From Tsuneonella dongtanensis (GTDB taxonomy: Bacteria; Pseudomonadota; Alphaproteobacteria; Sphingomonadales; Sphingomonadaceae), in the NCBI RefSeq assembly GCF_001698205.1, contig NZ_CP016591.1, forward strand, positions 1,426,001 to 1,490,000: DNA of 64,000 nucleotides, in the 5' to 3' direction. This document shows positions 56,298 to 63,928 of this stretch, in pieces. The position numbers were made by a program, and so were the translations under genes. The notes below the pieces were generated by a model, which had not been told where the DNA came from, made no database searches, and saw only the letters and a list, made by a program, of their open reading frames with translations. Position 1 is the stretch's first letter; every line of letters starts with the position of its first letter.

Positions 56298-57175
56298 GGG
56301 TAGCTCACCGTCTTGGGTTGGTCGGGAATGGGGATGAATGCCTCGCTGTCGCCGGGGACGAGCGGAAAGTTGCCGGCGCGCCAATCGTCCTTCGCCGCGT
56401 TGATCCGCTCGCGGCTGGAACTGACGAAATTCCACCAGACGTGGCGCTTGGTGGCAAAGGCCTCGCCGCCCAGCAGCATGACGCGGCCTCCGCTTGCGGA
56501 TGAAAGACGCATCGTCGCTCCGGGAGCGAGGACCGCCAGAGTGTACGGCGACAGCTCCTGCCCGTCGACCGACGCCTCGCCGCCGACCAGCATGACCGCG
56601 CGCTCGTCCGCGTCGGCGTCGATCGGCAGCGATCCTCCCGGGGCGAGAACGATTTCGGCATAGATCGTCTCGGCGTGGGTCGTGGTCGGTGCCTTCCGCC
56701 CCCAGAGCGTGCCCATGATCACGGTCGCCTTGGCGCAATTGTCCTCGACGACCGGGAGGCCGGTCTGCGCTTCGAACGCGGGATCGATCTCCTCGCGTCC
56801 GTCAGGCAACGCGAGCCAGGTCTGCATCCCGAACAGGCGCGGTCCGCTCGTCCGTTCGTCCGCCGGGGAGCGCTCCGAATGAACGATCCCGCGGCCCGCG
56901 GTCATCAGGTTCACCTGTCCCGGGCGGATCGTCGCGAAAGTGCCGAGGCTGTCGCGGTGGTCGATCGCGCCCTCGAACAGCCACGTGACCGTGGCCAGGT
57001 TGATGTGCGGGTGCGGGCGCACGTCCATGCCGGACCCCATGTCGAGCTGTGCGGGGCCGAACTCGTCGACGAAGATGAACGGGCCGACCATCGTGCGACC
57101 CTTACTCGGCAAGACGCGCCGCACTTCGAACTGACCGAGGTCGTGGGTGACGGGGGCTATCGCCTGCTCGATCAT
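56294..57175 (-). CDS. Pirin family protein
   Basis: This is a 293-residue double-cupin protein. Metal ligands of the N-terminal cupin are present (H55, H57, H99, E101; RPHPHINLATV and GRGIVHSE). Some pirins show quercetin dioxygenase activity and others modulate enzymes; its role here is unknown. Its start overlaps bolA by 4 bases (ATGA). Confidence 0.92.
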   Translation of the reverse strand: MIEQAIAPVTHDLGQFEVRRVLPSKGRTMVGPFIFVDEFGPAQLDMGSGMDVRPHPHINLATVTWLFEGAIDHRDSLGTFATIRPGQVNLMTAGRGIVHSERSPADERTSGPRLFGMQTWLALPDGREEIDPAFEAQTGLPVVEDNCAKATVIMGTLWGRKAPTTTHAETIYAEIVLAPGGSLPIDADADERAVMLVGGEASVDGQELSPYTLAVLAPGATMRLSSASGGRVMLLGGEAFATKRHVWWNFVSSSRERINAAKDDWRAGNFPLVPGDSEAFIPIPDQPKTVSYP

Positions 57176-57450
57176 TCGGCATCTCCGGGCGCGAAAGCGC
57201 GGATGGCGAGCGCATGGACCCGCTGGCCGGGTATGTCGCCCAGCGCGGCGTTGACCATGCGCTGGCGCTGGAGGCGCGACTGGCCGGCAAAGGCGGCGCT
57301 CTCGATCACGAGCGTGAAGTGCGATTCCCCGCTCCCGTCGTCGCCCATGTGACCGCGATGCTTCGCGCTGTCGTTGATCACGTCGAGGCGGGTAGGGGAG
57401 AAGGCAGCGGTCAGCAGCGCTTCCATTTCCGATTGCAGCGGTCCGGGCAT
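57172..57450 (-). CDS. BolA family protein
   Basis: The 92-residue product has the BolA fold, with the SAKHRGH helix start, the SHFTLVIES strand and the QRMVNAAL helix. BolA proteins pair with monothiol glutaredoxins in Fe-S cluster handling and can bind DNA. It is the first gene of the run bolA-pirin-SDR-hydrolase and is divergent from the J-domain gene. Confidence 0.92.
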   Translation of the reverse strand: MPGPLQSEMEALLTAAFSPTRLDVINDSAKHRGHMGDDGSGESHFTLVIESAAFAGQSRLQRQRMVNAALGDIPGQRVHALAIRAFAPGDAE

Positions 57451-57512
57451 GGCATCTTTCTTGGGAGTTGTGGCGCGGCTTGTCCATGCCTACCTCGGGG
57501 CCGATGCGGTCG

Positions 57513-58094
57513 ATGCGATTTCACGGGCGGCACGAAGACCGTGTCCAGGAATGCCAGGCGCCAGGCTGCGACGAGCCCGGGCAGTTCCGCGCGCCCGGCC
57601 CGCGCGCGCCGGGCTTCGACGGACCCGGCGAGCACTTCTGGTTCTGCCTCGACCACGTTCGCGAATTCAACGCGCGGTACAACTACTTCGCCGGGATGAG
57701 CGCCGACGAGATCGTCGCCGCGCAGCATCCCGCAGCGGGCTGGGCGAACTCGAGCACGACGCGCGCGTTTCGCGTCGACGCCGGCGTGGGCGGGGTGCCG
57801 CGCTGGGCCGATTTCGACGATCCGCTCGAAGCGATCGGCGCGCGGGCGTCCGACATCCGTCGCCGCGCGCAGGGCCGGGCGCAGGCCGCACGCTTCACCC
57901 GCGACGAGCAGGATGCGCTGTCCACGATGGACCTTGCACCCGACATCGACCGGGCCGCCTTGCGCCGCCGCTATTCCGAACTCGTCCGGCGCTACCACCC
58001 CGACCGTAACGGCGGCGATCGCAGCCACGAGGCACGGCTCACCCGCGTCGTCGAAGCGTACCAGCTCCTTCGCAAGAGCGCAGCCCTGGCCTAG
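57513..58094 (+). CDS. J-domain (DnaJ-like) protein
   Basis: This 193-residue protein has a cysteine-bearing N-terminus (CQAPGC and later WFCLDH) and a C-terminal J-domain (about 140-190) with the HPD motif in RYHPDRNGGD, which stimulates Hsp70 ATPase activity. The J-domain is at the C-terminus, as in many alphaproteobacterial short DnaJ-like proteins. The start is uncertain: ATG 57513 fits the family opening RFHGR, with ATG 57504, 57486 and TTG 57468 upstream. Confidence 0.85.
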   Translation: MRFHGRHEDRVQECQAPGCDEPGQFRAPGPRAPGFDGPGEHFWFCLDHVREFNARYNYFAGMSADEIVAAQHPAAGWANSSTTRAFRVDAGVGGVPRWADFDDPLEAIGARASDIRRRAQGRAQAARFTRDEQDALSTMDLAPDIDRAALRRRYSELVRRYHPDRNGGDRSHEARLTRVVEAYQLLRKSAALA

Positions 58095-58118
58095 CCGCAT
58101 CAGGCGGCCAAGGCGGCC

Positions 58119-58598
58119 TCAGCCCTCCCTCAATGCGCGCCAGCGGGCGGCGTTCGCCTCGCCATAGATCCGCACCACGTCCTTGCCGGAATAGAACACC
58201 TCATAGGCTTCGGCGCCTTCGGGGATGACGACCCACGGTTGCTTGCTGCCGGTGAAGATGTGGACGTTCGGCGGAAAGGCGTCGGGATCGTCGAGCGTGC
58301 CGACGCGGACGAACGCGCCTCTGTCGCCGACCCCGCCGTAATGGCTCCACAGGGCGATCCTGCAGTCGGGGCAGCGAAAGATCGGCTGGCCCTTTCCGCT
58401 CGCGGATGGATTGTCGGTCCGCTCCGGTTCGCCGGCGAGCACTTCCAGCCGCTCGGTTTCGATCACCGCATTGAGCGCAAACGCCGATCCGCTGCCGCGC
58501 TGGCACCAGCGACAATGACAGCAATGGACGACCATGGGGTCGTCGGTGAGCCGGTAGCGAACCTTGCCGCAATCGCAGCCGCCTTCGTGCGACGTCAT
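58119..58598 (-). CDS. GFA/CENP-V domain protein (glutathione-dependent formaldehyde-activating type)
   Basis: This 159-residue zinc protein has the GFA cysteine pattern: C8 and C10 (GCDCG), then C26, C27, C29 and C32 (CCHCRWC), and a later CPDC pair. The namesake enzyme forms S-hydroxymethyl-glutathione from formaldehyde, but most members are untested. It lies at the downstream end of the run that begins with the DUF1428 gene, 53 bases after the GST. Confidence 0.88.
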   Translation of the reverse strand: MTSHEGGCDCGKVRYRLTDDPMVVHCCHCRWCQRGSGSAFALNAVIETERLEVLAGEPERTDNPSASGKGQPIFRCPDCRIALWSHYGGVGDRGAFVRVGTLDDPDAFPPNVHIFTGSKQPWVVIPEGAEAYEVFYSGKDVVRIYGEANAARWRALREG

Positions 58599-58651
58599 GG
58601 CCTCTCCTCCGAAACGACCCACGAGGAACGTTGCAGGAGCGGCCGCACAGG

Positions 58652-59308
58652 TCAATCGCGGTCCGGAGCACCCAGCGGGAAGTAGTGGCGATAGGGCCGC
58701 GCGTCCTCGATACAGCGTGCCGCAGGTGGAAGCGCGATCAGCTCGGCACGCAGGTCCCGGACGCGCGGGCAGGTGTCCGGAATGCGTTCGATCCAGTCGG
58801 CATAGAAGAGGCTGGGCATCGCGGCACAGCTGGCGAGGCTGACATGGGCCGGCAGTTCGTTTTCCGCGAGCCAGTTCTCGAGCCAGGCGTAGGAATGGAG
58901 CAAGCCGTTCTTTCCGGCCGCCACCTGGTCGGGATTCGGGTTCGCGGCGTCGGCGATATATGCATTCACGACCAACTGGCCCACGTCCATCACGTAGCGA
59001 TCGAAGACACGGTCCATCATCCGCGCCACGACCGCTTGCCCGGGGTCCTCCGGGATCAGCGGAGCGGCACCCGGATAGTGCGCGGCAAGGTGCTCGATGA
59101 TCGCGGTCGATTCGATCACGATCGCCTCTCCATCCACCAGCACCGGGAACTTGCCCGCCGGATGAACCTTGCGGCAGAAATCCCAGTTGCCGGGAAAGGC
59201 CGGATCGACGTTGCGGAATTCGAACGGAGTGCCGTTGGCGTAAAGCGGCATCAGCGCCTTCCAGGTGTAGCTGGAGAACGGGTGGCCGTAGAGGACGAGG
59301 TCGCTCAC
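58652..59308 (-). CDS. Glutathione S-transferase family protein
   Basis: This 218-residue protein has the thioredoxin-like N-terminal domain, with a LYGHPFSSYTWKAL active-site region and the glutathione-binding VLVDGEAIVIESTAI segment (cis-Pro then E-S), and an all-helical C-terminal domain. The electrophile is unknown. The GTG start overlaps the upstream dihydrofolate-reductase-like gene by 4 bases. Confidence 0.88.
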   Translation of the reverse strand: MSDLVLYGHPFSSYTWKALMPLYANGTPFEFRNVDPAFPGNWDFCRKVHPAGKFPVLVDGEAIVIESTAIIEHLAAHYPGAAPLIPEDPGQAVVARMMDRVFDRYVMDVGQLVVNAYIADAANPNPDQVAAGKNGLLHSYAWLENWLAENELPAHVSLASCAAMPSLFYADWIERIPDTCPRVRDLRAELIALPPAARCIEDARPYRHYFPLGAPDRD

Positions 59309-59982
59309 CAGGTGCCGTCCGCGATGCGCTGCTGGCGGGCCTTTTCGCGTTCGCTGGTCGCGGCGATGGGCGCTTCGTCGGGATAGGGCGGGAGCTCGCC
59401 CCCCGGCTTCCAGTGGGCGACGACAGCGCCACGGTCGGTAACGCGGTGGCCCGTCATCTCGAGTTTCGTGACCTTCGTGCCATCGCCAAACAGGCGCTTT
59501 CCGTGTCCCAGGATCACGGGATAGGTCATCGTTATCAGTTCATCGATCAGCCCGGCCGCGAGCAGTGCCGGGTAGATCGTGCTCGATCCCTGGATGATGA
59601 GGTCCGCACCCGGTTCGGCCTTGATCCGTGCTACATCCTCGATCCCGCGCAGGCGGTGGCTGTTCTGCCATTCCAGCTGCTGGTCGCCTCGGGTCAGAAC
59701 GTACTTGTTCGCCTTGTCGAACGCGTCGCGCATCGGGCGGTTTTCCGGCTCCTCGGCATAGGGCCAGTACGCTGCGAAGATGTCGTAGGTGCGGCGGCCG
59801 AGCAGGAGATCGTAATCGCCCGAGAACAACTGTCCCAGGGTTTCGCCGACACCTTCGTCCCACAGCTTGAAAACCCAGCCGCCCTGGTCGAAACCGCCCT
59901 GCGGGTCTTCGGTCGGGCCGCCGGGGGCCTGCATTACGCCATCGAGCGAAAGAAACGCCGCACCGGTTATCTTGCGTGCCAT
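59305..59982 (-). CDS. Dihydrofolate-reductase-like (RibD C-terminal) protein
   Basis: This 225-residue protein fits the RibD C-terminal/DHFR-like family of small NADPH reductases, with the LSLDGVMQAPGG opening, GRRTYDIFAAYWP and the LIIQGSSTIYPALL core. It is not the housekeeping FolA. The substrate is unknown. The ATG at 59982 is the family start, 4 bases after the PhnB-like stop; its stop overlaps the GST start (GTGA). Confidence 0.87.
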   Translation of the reverse strand: MARKITGAAFLSLDGVMQAPGGPTEDPQGGFDQGGWVFKLWDEGVGETLGQLFSGDYDLLLGRRTYDIFAAYWPYAEEPENRPMRDAFDKANKYVLTRGDQQLEWQNSHRLRGIEDVARIKAEPGADLIIQGSSTIYPALLAAGLIDELITMTYPVILGHGKRLFGDGTKVTKLEMTGHRVTDRGAVVAHWKPGGELPPYPDEAPIAATSEREKARQQRIADGTW

Positions 59983-59986
59983 CCTG

Positions 59987-60466
59987 TCAGTTTCCCTTCC
60001 GTGCCGCATCGATCGCGGCGACATCGATCTTGCCCATGGTCATCATCGCCTCGAACGCGCGGCGTGCTTCGTCGCCGCCCGCTTCCTGCGATTCGAGCAG
60101 CGTGCGCGGGGTGATCTGCCAGTTGAAGCCCCACTTGTCCTTGCACCAGCCGCAGGCAGATTCCTGCCCGCCGCCCTCGACGATGGCATTCCAGTAGCGG
60201 TCGGTTTCGCCCTGGTCCTCGGTGACGACCATGAAGCTCACGCTCTCGTTGGGCTTGAACATGTCGCCGCCGTTTAGGCCCGAGAAGCTGCGGCCGAGCA
60301 CGGTGAAATCCACCGTCAGTGCGTCGCCCTTCTTGCCCCCCGGAAAGTCCGCCGGGGCGCGAAACACGCGTCCGACCTGACTGTCCGGAAAGGTGTCGGA
60401 ATAGAACCGTGCGGCCTCTTCCGCTGCGCCGTCGAACCACAGCACCGTCGTCATTTTCCGGTCCAT
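59987..60466 (-). CDS. PhnB-like VOC-superfamily protein
   Basis: This is a 159-residue single protein of the PhnB/glyoxalase fold with LWFDGAAEEAARFY, a WCKDKWGFNWQI core and a C-terminal MMTMGKID helix that is the family hallmark. Despite the name, PhnB is not part of C-P lyase, and the family function is unknown. The start shares one base with the tandem VOC gene stop and has GGAGG upstream. Confidence 0.88.
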   Translation of the reverse strand: MDRKMTTVLWFDGAAEEAARFYSDTFPDSQVGRVFRAPADFPGGKKGDALTVDFTVLGRSFSGLNGGDMFKPNESVSFMVVTEDQGETDRYWNAIVEGGGQESACGWCKDKWGFNWQITPRTLLESQEAGGDEARRAFEAMMTMGKIDVAAIDAARKGN

Positions 60467-61254
60467 CACGTCGCCTCCTTGCGCGCTCCGACGAGACCGA
60501 AGGCCGCCCCTTGGGGGTCGATTGCCATGAGCGAAAATTCGCCGCCGGGTATCTCGATCGGCTCCTGGATAATCGTGCCGCCGTTCGCAGGGATCGCCCG
60601 CGCGGCAGCGTCGATATCGGGCACGCGGAAGTAGAAGCTCCACGATGAAACAGGCATCTGCGGCATCTTCGGCATGACCGCGCCGATGCCGTAGTCGCCG
60701 TGGCGTAGGAATTCGTAGGTGCCCATCGGGCCCATATCCATTTCCCCGTCCTTCACCCAGCCGAACAACTGGCCGTAGAACGCCTTCGCCCTCTCGGGGT
60801 CGGACGTCGCGAGCTCGTTCCAGGCGCAGTGGCCGACTTGCGGCGCGTACTTCGCGAAAGCGCCGCCCGGCTGGCCCGAGCGATCGTCGATGACATAGAA
60901 CATCGCGCCTTGCGGATCGGCGACCATGGCGAAGGGGCCGACGCCCGGGACCTCGCCGCCTTCCATGGTCACGCTGCCGCCGCGATCCCGGATCGCGGTC
61001 AACGCCTTGGGCACATCGTCCACGCGGACGTAGCCGACCCATGCCGGCCGCGCGCCCCCGGCGGTCATTTCGTCGGTCAGCCCCAGAACGCCGCCGATCT
61101 GCGTGTCTCCCGCGGAAAACGCGCGGTAGTCGATGCCGGCCGGCCCTCCGGCCTCATACGTCCAGCCGATCAGAGGACCGTAGAAAGCCTCTGCCGCATC
61201 GACATCGGTCGTCATCAGTTCGTACCAGACGAAATCGCCGTGCTTCTCGGTCAT
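60466..61254 (-). CDS. Tandem VOC (glyoxalase-fold) protein
   Basis: This 262-residue protein consists of two glyoxalase-like halves: residues 7-120 (FVWYELMTTDVDAAEAFY) and 135-258 (HCAWNELATSDPERAKAFY). Such two-module proteins can form a complete vicinal-oxygen-chelate site in one chain. The substrate is unknown; alpha-ketoaldehyde or glutathione-adduct chemistry is a guess. The ATG overlaps the DUF1428 stop (ATGA). Confidence 0.88.
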   Translation of the reverse strand: MTEKHGDFVWYELMTTDVDAAEAFYGPLIGWTYEAGGPAGIDYRAFSAGDTQIGGVLGLTDEMTAGGARPAWVGYVRVDDVPKALTAIRDRGGSVTMEGGEVPGVGPFAMVADPQGAMFYVIDDRSGQPGGAFAKYAPQVGHCAWNELATSDPERAKAFYGQLFGWVKDGEMDMGPMGTYEFLRHGDYGIGAVMPKMPQMPVSSWSFYFRVPDIDAAARAIPANGGTIIQEPIEIPGGEFSLMAIDPQGAAFGLVGARKEAT

Positions 61255-61637
61255 TGGTCGCCTCCCAGCTCGACGATGGGCATGAACCCACCGAAGATGA
61301 GCCGCTTGCCGTCGAACGGCATCGGGTTCTTTTCGGGGTCCATGCGCGGATCGGCCTTGGACGGATCTTCCATCCACTCGGTCATCTTGGCCATCGCCGC
61401 GTCGCGCGTCGCCTTGTCGGGCCATTCGATCCAGCTGAAGAGGACTTCCTCGTCGTCCTCCGCCTTCACTGCCATGCGAAAATCGGTGGTCTTTCCTTCG
61501 CTGACATCGTCGCCCCAGCACTCCACCACGCGCGTCGCGCCCAGGTCCATGAAAACGCTGTCGCCCAGCTTGGCGTGTTCGATGAACTTGTCCTTGTTGG
61601 CGCGCGGGCAGGCGATGACGAAACCATCGACGTACAT
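61251..61637 (-). CDS. DUF1428 family protein
   Basis: This is a 128-residue protein of the DUF1428 family (dimeric ferredoxin-like fold), with the MYVDGFVIACP opening, DLGATRVVECWGDDV and FGGFMPIVE ends. The function is unknown. It is the first gene of a six-gene minus-strand run and is divergent from the HxlR regulator. Confidence 0.88.
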   Translation of the reverse strand: MYVDGFVIACPRANKDKFIEHAKLGDSVFMDLGATRVVECWGDDVSEGKTTDFRMAVKAEDDEEVLFSWIEWPDKATRDAAMAKMTEWMEDPSKADPRMDPEKNPMPFDGKRLIFGGFMPIVELGGDQ

Positions 61638-61713
61638 TCTCACTCTCCTTCGATATCTTGCGACGCGATGAGAATGACATCGCGACTCGACACTTGAGCT
61701 TCTTCCCATAATA

Positions 61714-61746
61714 AGTTACTAAACGCAACTGTGCAGTTACAAAAAG
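61714..61746 (+). promoter_or_regulatory. Candidate HxlR operator: direct repeats and dyad
   Basis: AGTTACTAAACG (61714-61725) and AGTTACAAAAAG (61735-61746) are direct repeats starting 21 bases apart, two helical turns. GCAACT-GTGC-AGTTAC (61725-61740) adds a dyad between them. The block lies in the AT-rich gap between the divergent DUF1428 and HxlR genes and overlaps the HxlR GTG start. Confidence 0.5.
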
Positions 61747-62426
61747 AAACTAGGCAATCCGCACCCGGCCACGGCAAGTGGTACCGCGACGCTTGCGGAA
61801 CCGCGTTCGCGATGGAGCTGCTGGGCGAACGCTGGTCCCTGCTCATAGTGCGCGAGCTTATGCTTGGGGGACGGCGGTTTTCGGACATCCGCGCCAGCCT
61901 GCCCGGAATATCGGCCAAGGTGCTGACGGAGCGGCTGGAATCGCTCGAGCAGTCGGGCGTCGTCGTGCGGCGCCACCTCCCGCCGCCGGGCAAGGCGCAG
62001 GTCTACGAGCTGACGGCATGGGGCTATGCTGCCGAGCCGCTGATACAGGAGGCGGGTCGCTGGGCGGCGCAGTCGAGCGCGCACGACCCGACGCTGCCGC
62101 TCTCGGCGGTATCGCTCATGCTGTCGATGAGGACGATGGTGGACCGGGCCGCGCTTCCCTCGGTCAGCGGCCGGGTCGGTTTCGTCATAGGGGGCGACAG
62201 CTTCGTCGCGGAGCCTTCGGCCGATGCACTCCCGGTCGTGCGGGGCGATGTGGCCGGCGCCGACGCCGTGTTTCGCGCGCCTGTAGCGGCCGTACTTGCT
62301 GCGGGGATCTATGCCGGCGTCCCATGGGCCGACCTGGAGCGTGACGGCAGCGTCGTGATCGAGGGCAACCGCGACCTTGCGATGCGCTACGTCGCGCTGT
62401 TCTGCCTGCCGCCTCCGCTCGCCTGA
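61731..62426 (+). CDS. HxlR-family winged-helix regulator with C-terminal SCP2-like domain
   Basis: This 231-residue regulator has an N-terminal HxlR winged helix (about 18-110) with CGTAFAMELLGERW and GISAKVLTERLESLE, followed by a C-terminal domain (about 130-225) of the SCP2/sterol-carrier-like type. HxlR proteins often respond to aldehydes, quinones or other electrophiles. The GTG at 61731 has no ribosome site and is preceded by AT-rich sequence, so a leaderless message is possible. It probably controls the divergent DUF1428-VOC run and itself. Confidence 0.85.
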   Translation: MQLQKETRQSAPGHGKWYRDACGTAFAMELLGERWSLLIVRELMLGGRRFSDIRASLPGISAKVLTERLESLEQSGVVVRRHLPPPGKAQVYELTAWGYAAEPLIQEAGRWAAQSSAHDPTLPLSAVSLMLSMRTMVDRAALPSVSGRVGFVIGGDSFVAEPSADALPVVRGDVAGADAVFRAPVAAVLAAGIYAGVPWADLERDGSVVIEGNRDLAMRYVALFCLPPPLA

Positions 62427-62428
62427 CG

Positions 62429-63274
62429 TCAGCGCTGGCGGAATGCCCAGCGCAGGGTTTCCGACATGGTCCGGGTGGCAAGCCGGGCGGGGAGCGCGCT
62501 CGCGCTCGGCCGGGCGAGGCCGAGCATGGTGCGCGCATAGGGAGGCAGGAGGTCGACCGCCGCGGTGGCGAGGGCGCGCTGGACGGCAAGCGGTGTCCCC
62601 GCGGGTCGCTGCGTCAGCACCAGGCGTGCGACCTCGCTCGCAGCATCGCTGGAGGACAGGTCGGCCCGCAAGTCGGCGATGAGGGATTCCGCCGCAGCGC
62701 GGGTTTCCGGGACCGGATCCGCGCCGAGGCTGCGGGCGATCACCGCGAACTGGCGGAAGTACTCGTCCTGCTCTGCGAGCGGCATCGACGGGCGGACATA
62801 GGCGAGATGGGCGTCGAGAAAGCTCGTCGCTTCGGCCACGTGGACCCAGGCGAGTGTACGCGGATCGCTCGCCGCGTAGCGAGTACCGTCGGGAAGGGTG
62901 CCGCTCACCCGCGCGTGGATGCGATTGACGCGTTCGATGGCCGCCATCGCCTCGTCGCGATGTGCGAAGGTCGTCACCGCGATGAAGCGGGCGGTGCGGC
63001 GCAAGCGGCCGTGCATGTCGCGGCGGAAATCGGAGTGGTCGAGAACGCCCTGCAACGCATGGGGGTGCAGCATCTGAAGCAGCAGCGAGCGAATGCCGCC
63101 GACCATCATCGACACGACGCCGCTGTGGACCATCCTGATCGGGGAATCGCGTTCGAACAGCGCGTCGTCGCTGATCGCGACCGGTTGCTGCCCCGCGGCC
63201 ACGTCGTTGAAGGTGGCGCGCACCTTGCCGACGATCCGGCGGCGGACGAGTTCGACGGGGGAGGGCGGGAACAT
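62429..63274 (-). CDS. MpaB/DUF2236-family oxygenase
   Basis: This 281-residue protein fits the oxygenase MpaB family (DUF2236, latex-clearing-protein-like), with the RMVHSGVVSMMVGGIRSLLLQMLHP region, the RFIAVTTFAHRDEA strand and WVHVAEATSFL, which supply heme- or metal-binding residues. The substrate is unknown. It lies 22 bases after the TetR gene on the same strand and is probably cotranscribed with it. It converges with HxlR. Confidence 0.85.
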   Translation of the reverse strand: MFPPSPVELVRRRIVGKVRATFNDVAAGQQPVAISDDALFERDSPIRMVHSGVVSMMVGGIRSLLLQMLHPHALQGVLDHSDFRRDMHGRLRRTARFIAVTTFAHRDEAMAAIERVNRIHARVSGTLPDGTRYAASDPRTLAWVHVAEATSFLDAHLAYVRPSMPLAEQDEYFRQFAVIARSLGADPVPETRAAAESLIADLRADLSSSDAASEVARLVLTQRPAGTPLAVQRALATAAVDLLPPYARTMLGLARPSASALPARLATRTMSETLRWAFRQR

Positions 63275-63296
63275 GCTGCCAGCTTAGCCCACGCGG

Positions 63297-63866
63297 TCAG
63301 TGGGCGGCCATCCGTTTCTCGAGGGTCGCGATCGTCCGGTCGAACATCGCCCCGTCACCCGCGGCGCGCGCGGCGAGTTCCGCCCCTTCGATCTGGGCGA
63401 GGACCGCGCGGGCCTCTTCCTCGATGTCGCCGGCGACCGAGATCGTACGGTCGCGACGCCCCGCCTGCAGGATCGAGGCGATCCGCCTCAGAACCAGCTC
63501 GCGCGCATGACCAAGCGCAGCTCGCGTGGCATCGTCGAGGGCGTCGGCACCGGCGGCAAGCGCAGTGAGAGGGTCGAGCGCGTGCCCATCGTCGATCTGG
63601 TCCCGCCGTTCGCGCAGCAGAGTCTTCAGGGCAAGGTACCCCCGGCGATGATCGGCCTCCGCATCGCTCAAGTCCGCTTCGGCAAGTTCGGCGAGCCGTG
63701 AAACCAGTGCAGCTGCGAATATCGCCTTGGAGGCGAAGTGGTGATGGACGCTCGCTTTCCGTATGCCCGCACGCTGCGCGACTTCGCCGAAAGAGAGGCC
63801 GGCAAGGCCTTGGCGACAAACGATTTCCTCGCCTATCCTGAGCAGCTCATCCCGTGAGGTTTTCAT
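63297..63866 (-). CDS. TetR-family repressor
   Basis: This 189-residue regulator has the N-terminal TetR helix-turn-helix (about 9-55) with LSFGEVAQRAGIRKASVHHHF and an all-helical ligand-binding domain. Two operators lie directly upstream, one of them touching the start codon, so autoregulation is likely. A TTGACG -35-like box (63904-63899) on the minus strand places the -10 within operator 1, which would give a very short or absent leader. Confidence 0.88.
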   Translation of the reverse strand: MKTSRDELLRIGEEIVCRQGLAGLSFGEVAQRAGIRKASVHHHFASKAIFAAALVSRLAELAEADLSDAEADHRRGYLALKTLLRERRDQIDDGHALDPLTALAAGADALDDATRAALGHARELVLRRIASILQAGRRDRTISVAGDIEEEARAVLAQIEGAELAARAAGDGAMFDRTIATLEKRMAAH

Positions 63867-63888
63867 AAACCTACCTGTTAGTAGGTTT
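63867..63888. promoter_or_regulatory. TetR operator 1 (perfect dyad)
   Basis: AAACCTAC and GTAGGTTT form a perfect 8-bp dyad around a 6-base spacer, directly next to the tetR start codon. The arms recur in operator 2, 43 bases away centre to centre. Confidence 0.8.
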
Positions 63889-63912
63889 GATGGAGGCCCG
63901 TCAACTGCGCTC

Positions 63913-63928
63913 CCTACCTATGAGTAGG
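63913..63928. promoter_or_regulatory. TetR operator 2
   Basis: CCTAC-CTATGA-GTAGG repeats the core of operator 1; only the right arm extends to GTAGGTTT. The sequence from here to 64000 contains a frame open from ATG 63920 to the window edge, but it overlaps the operator and has no ribosome site, so I do not call it a gene. A gene divergent from tetR probably begins beyond the window. Confidence 0.7.
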
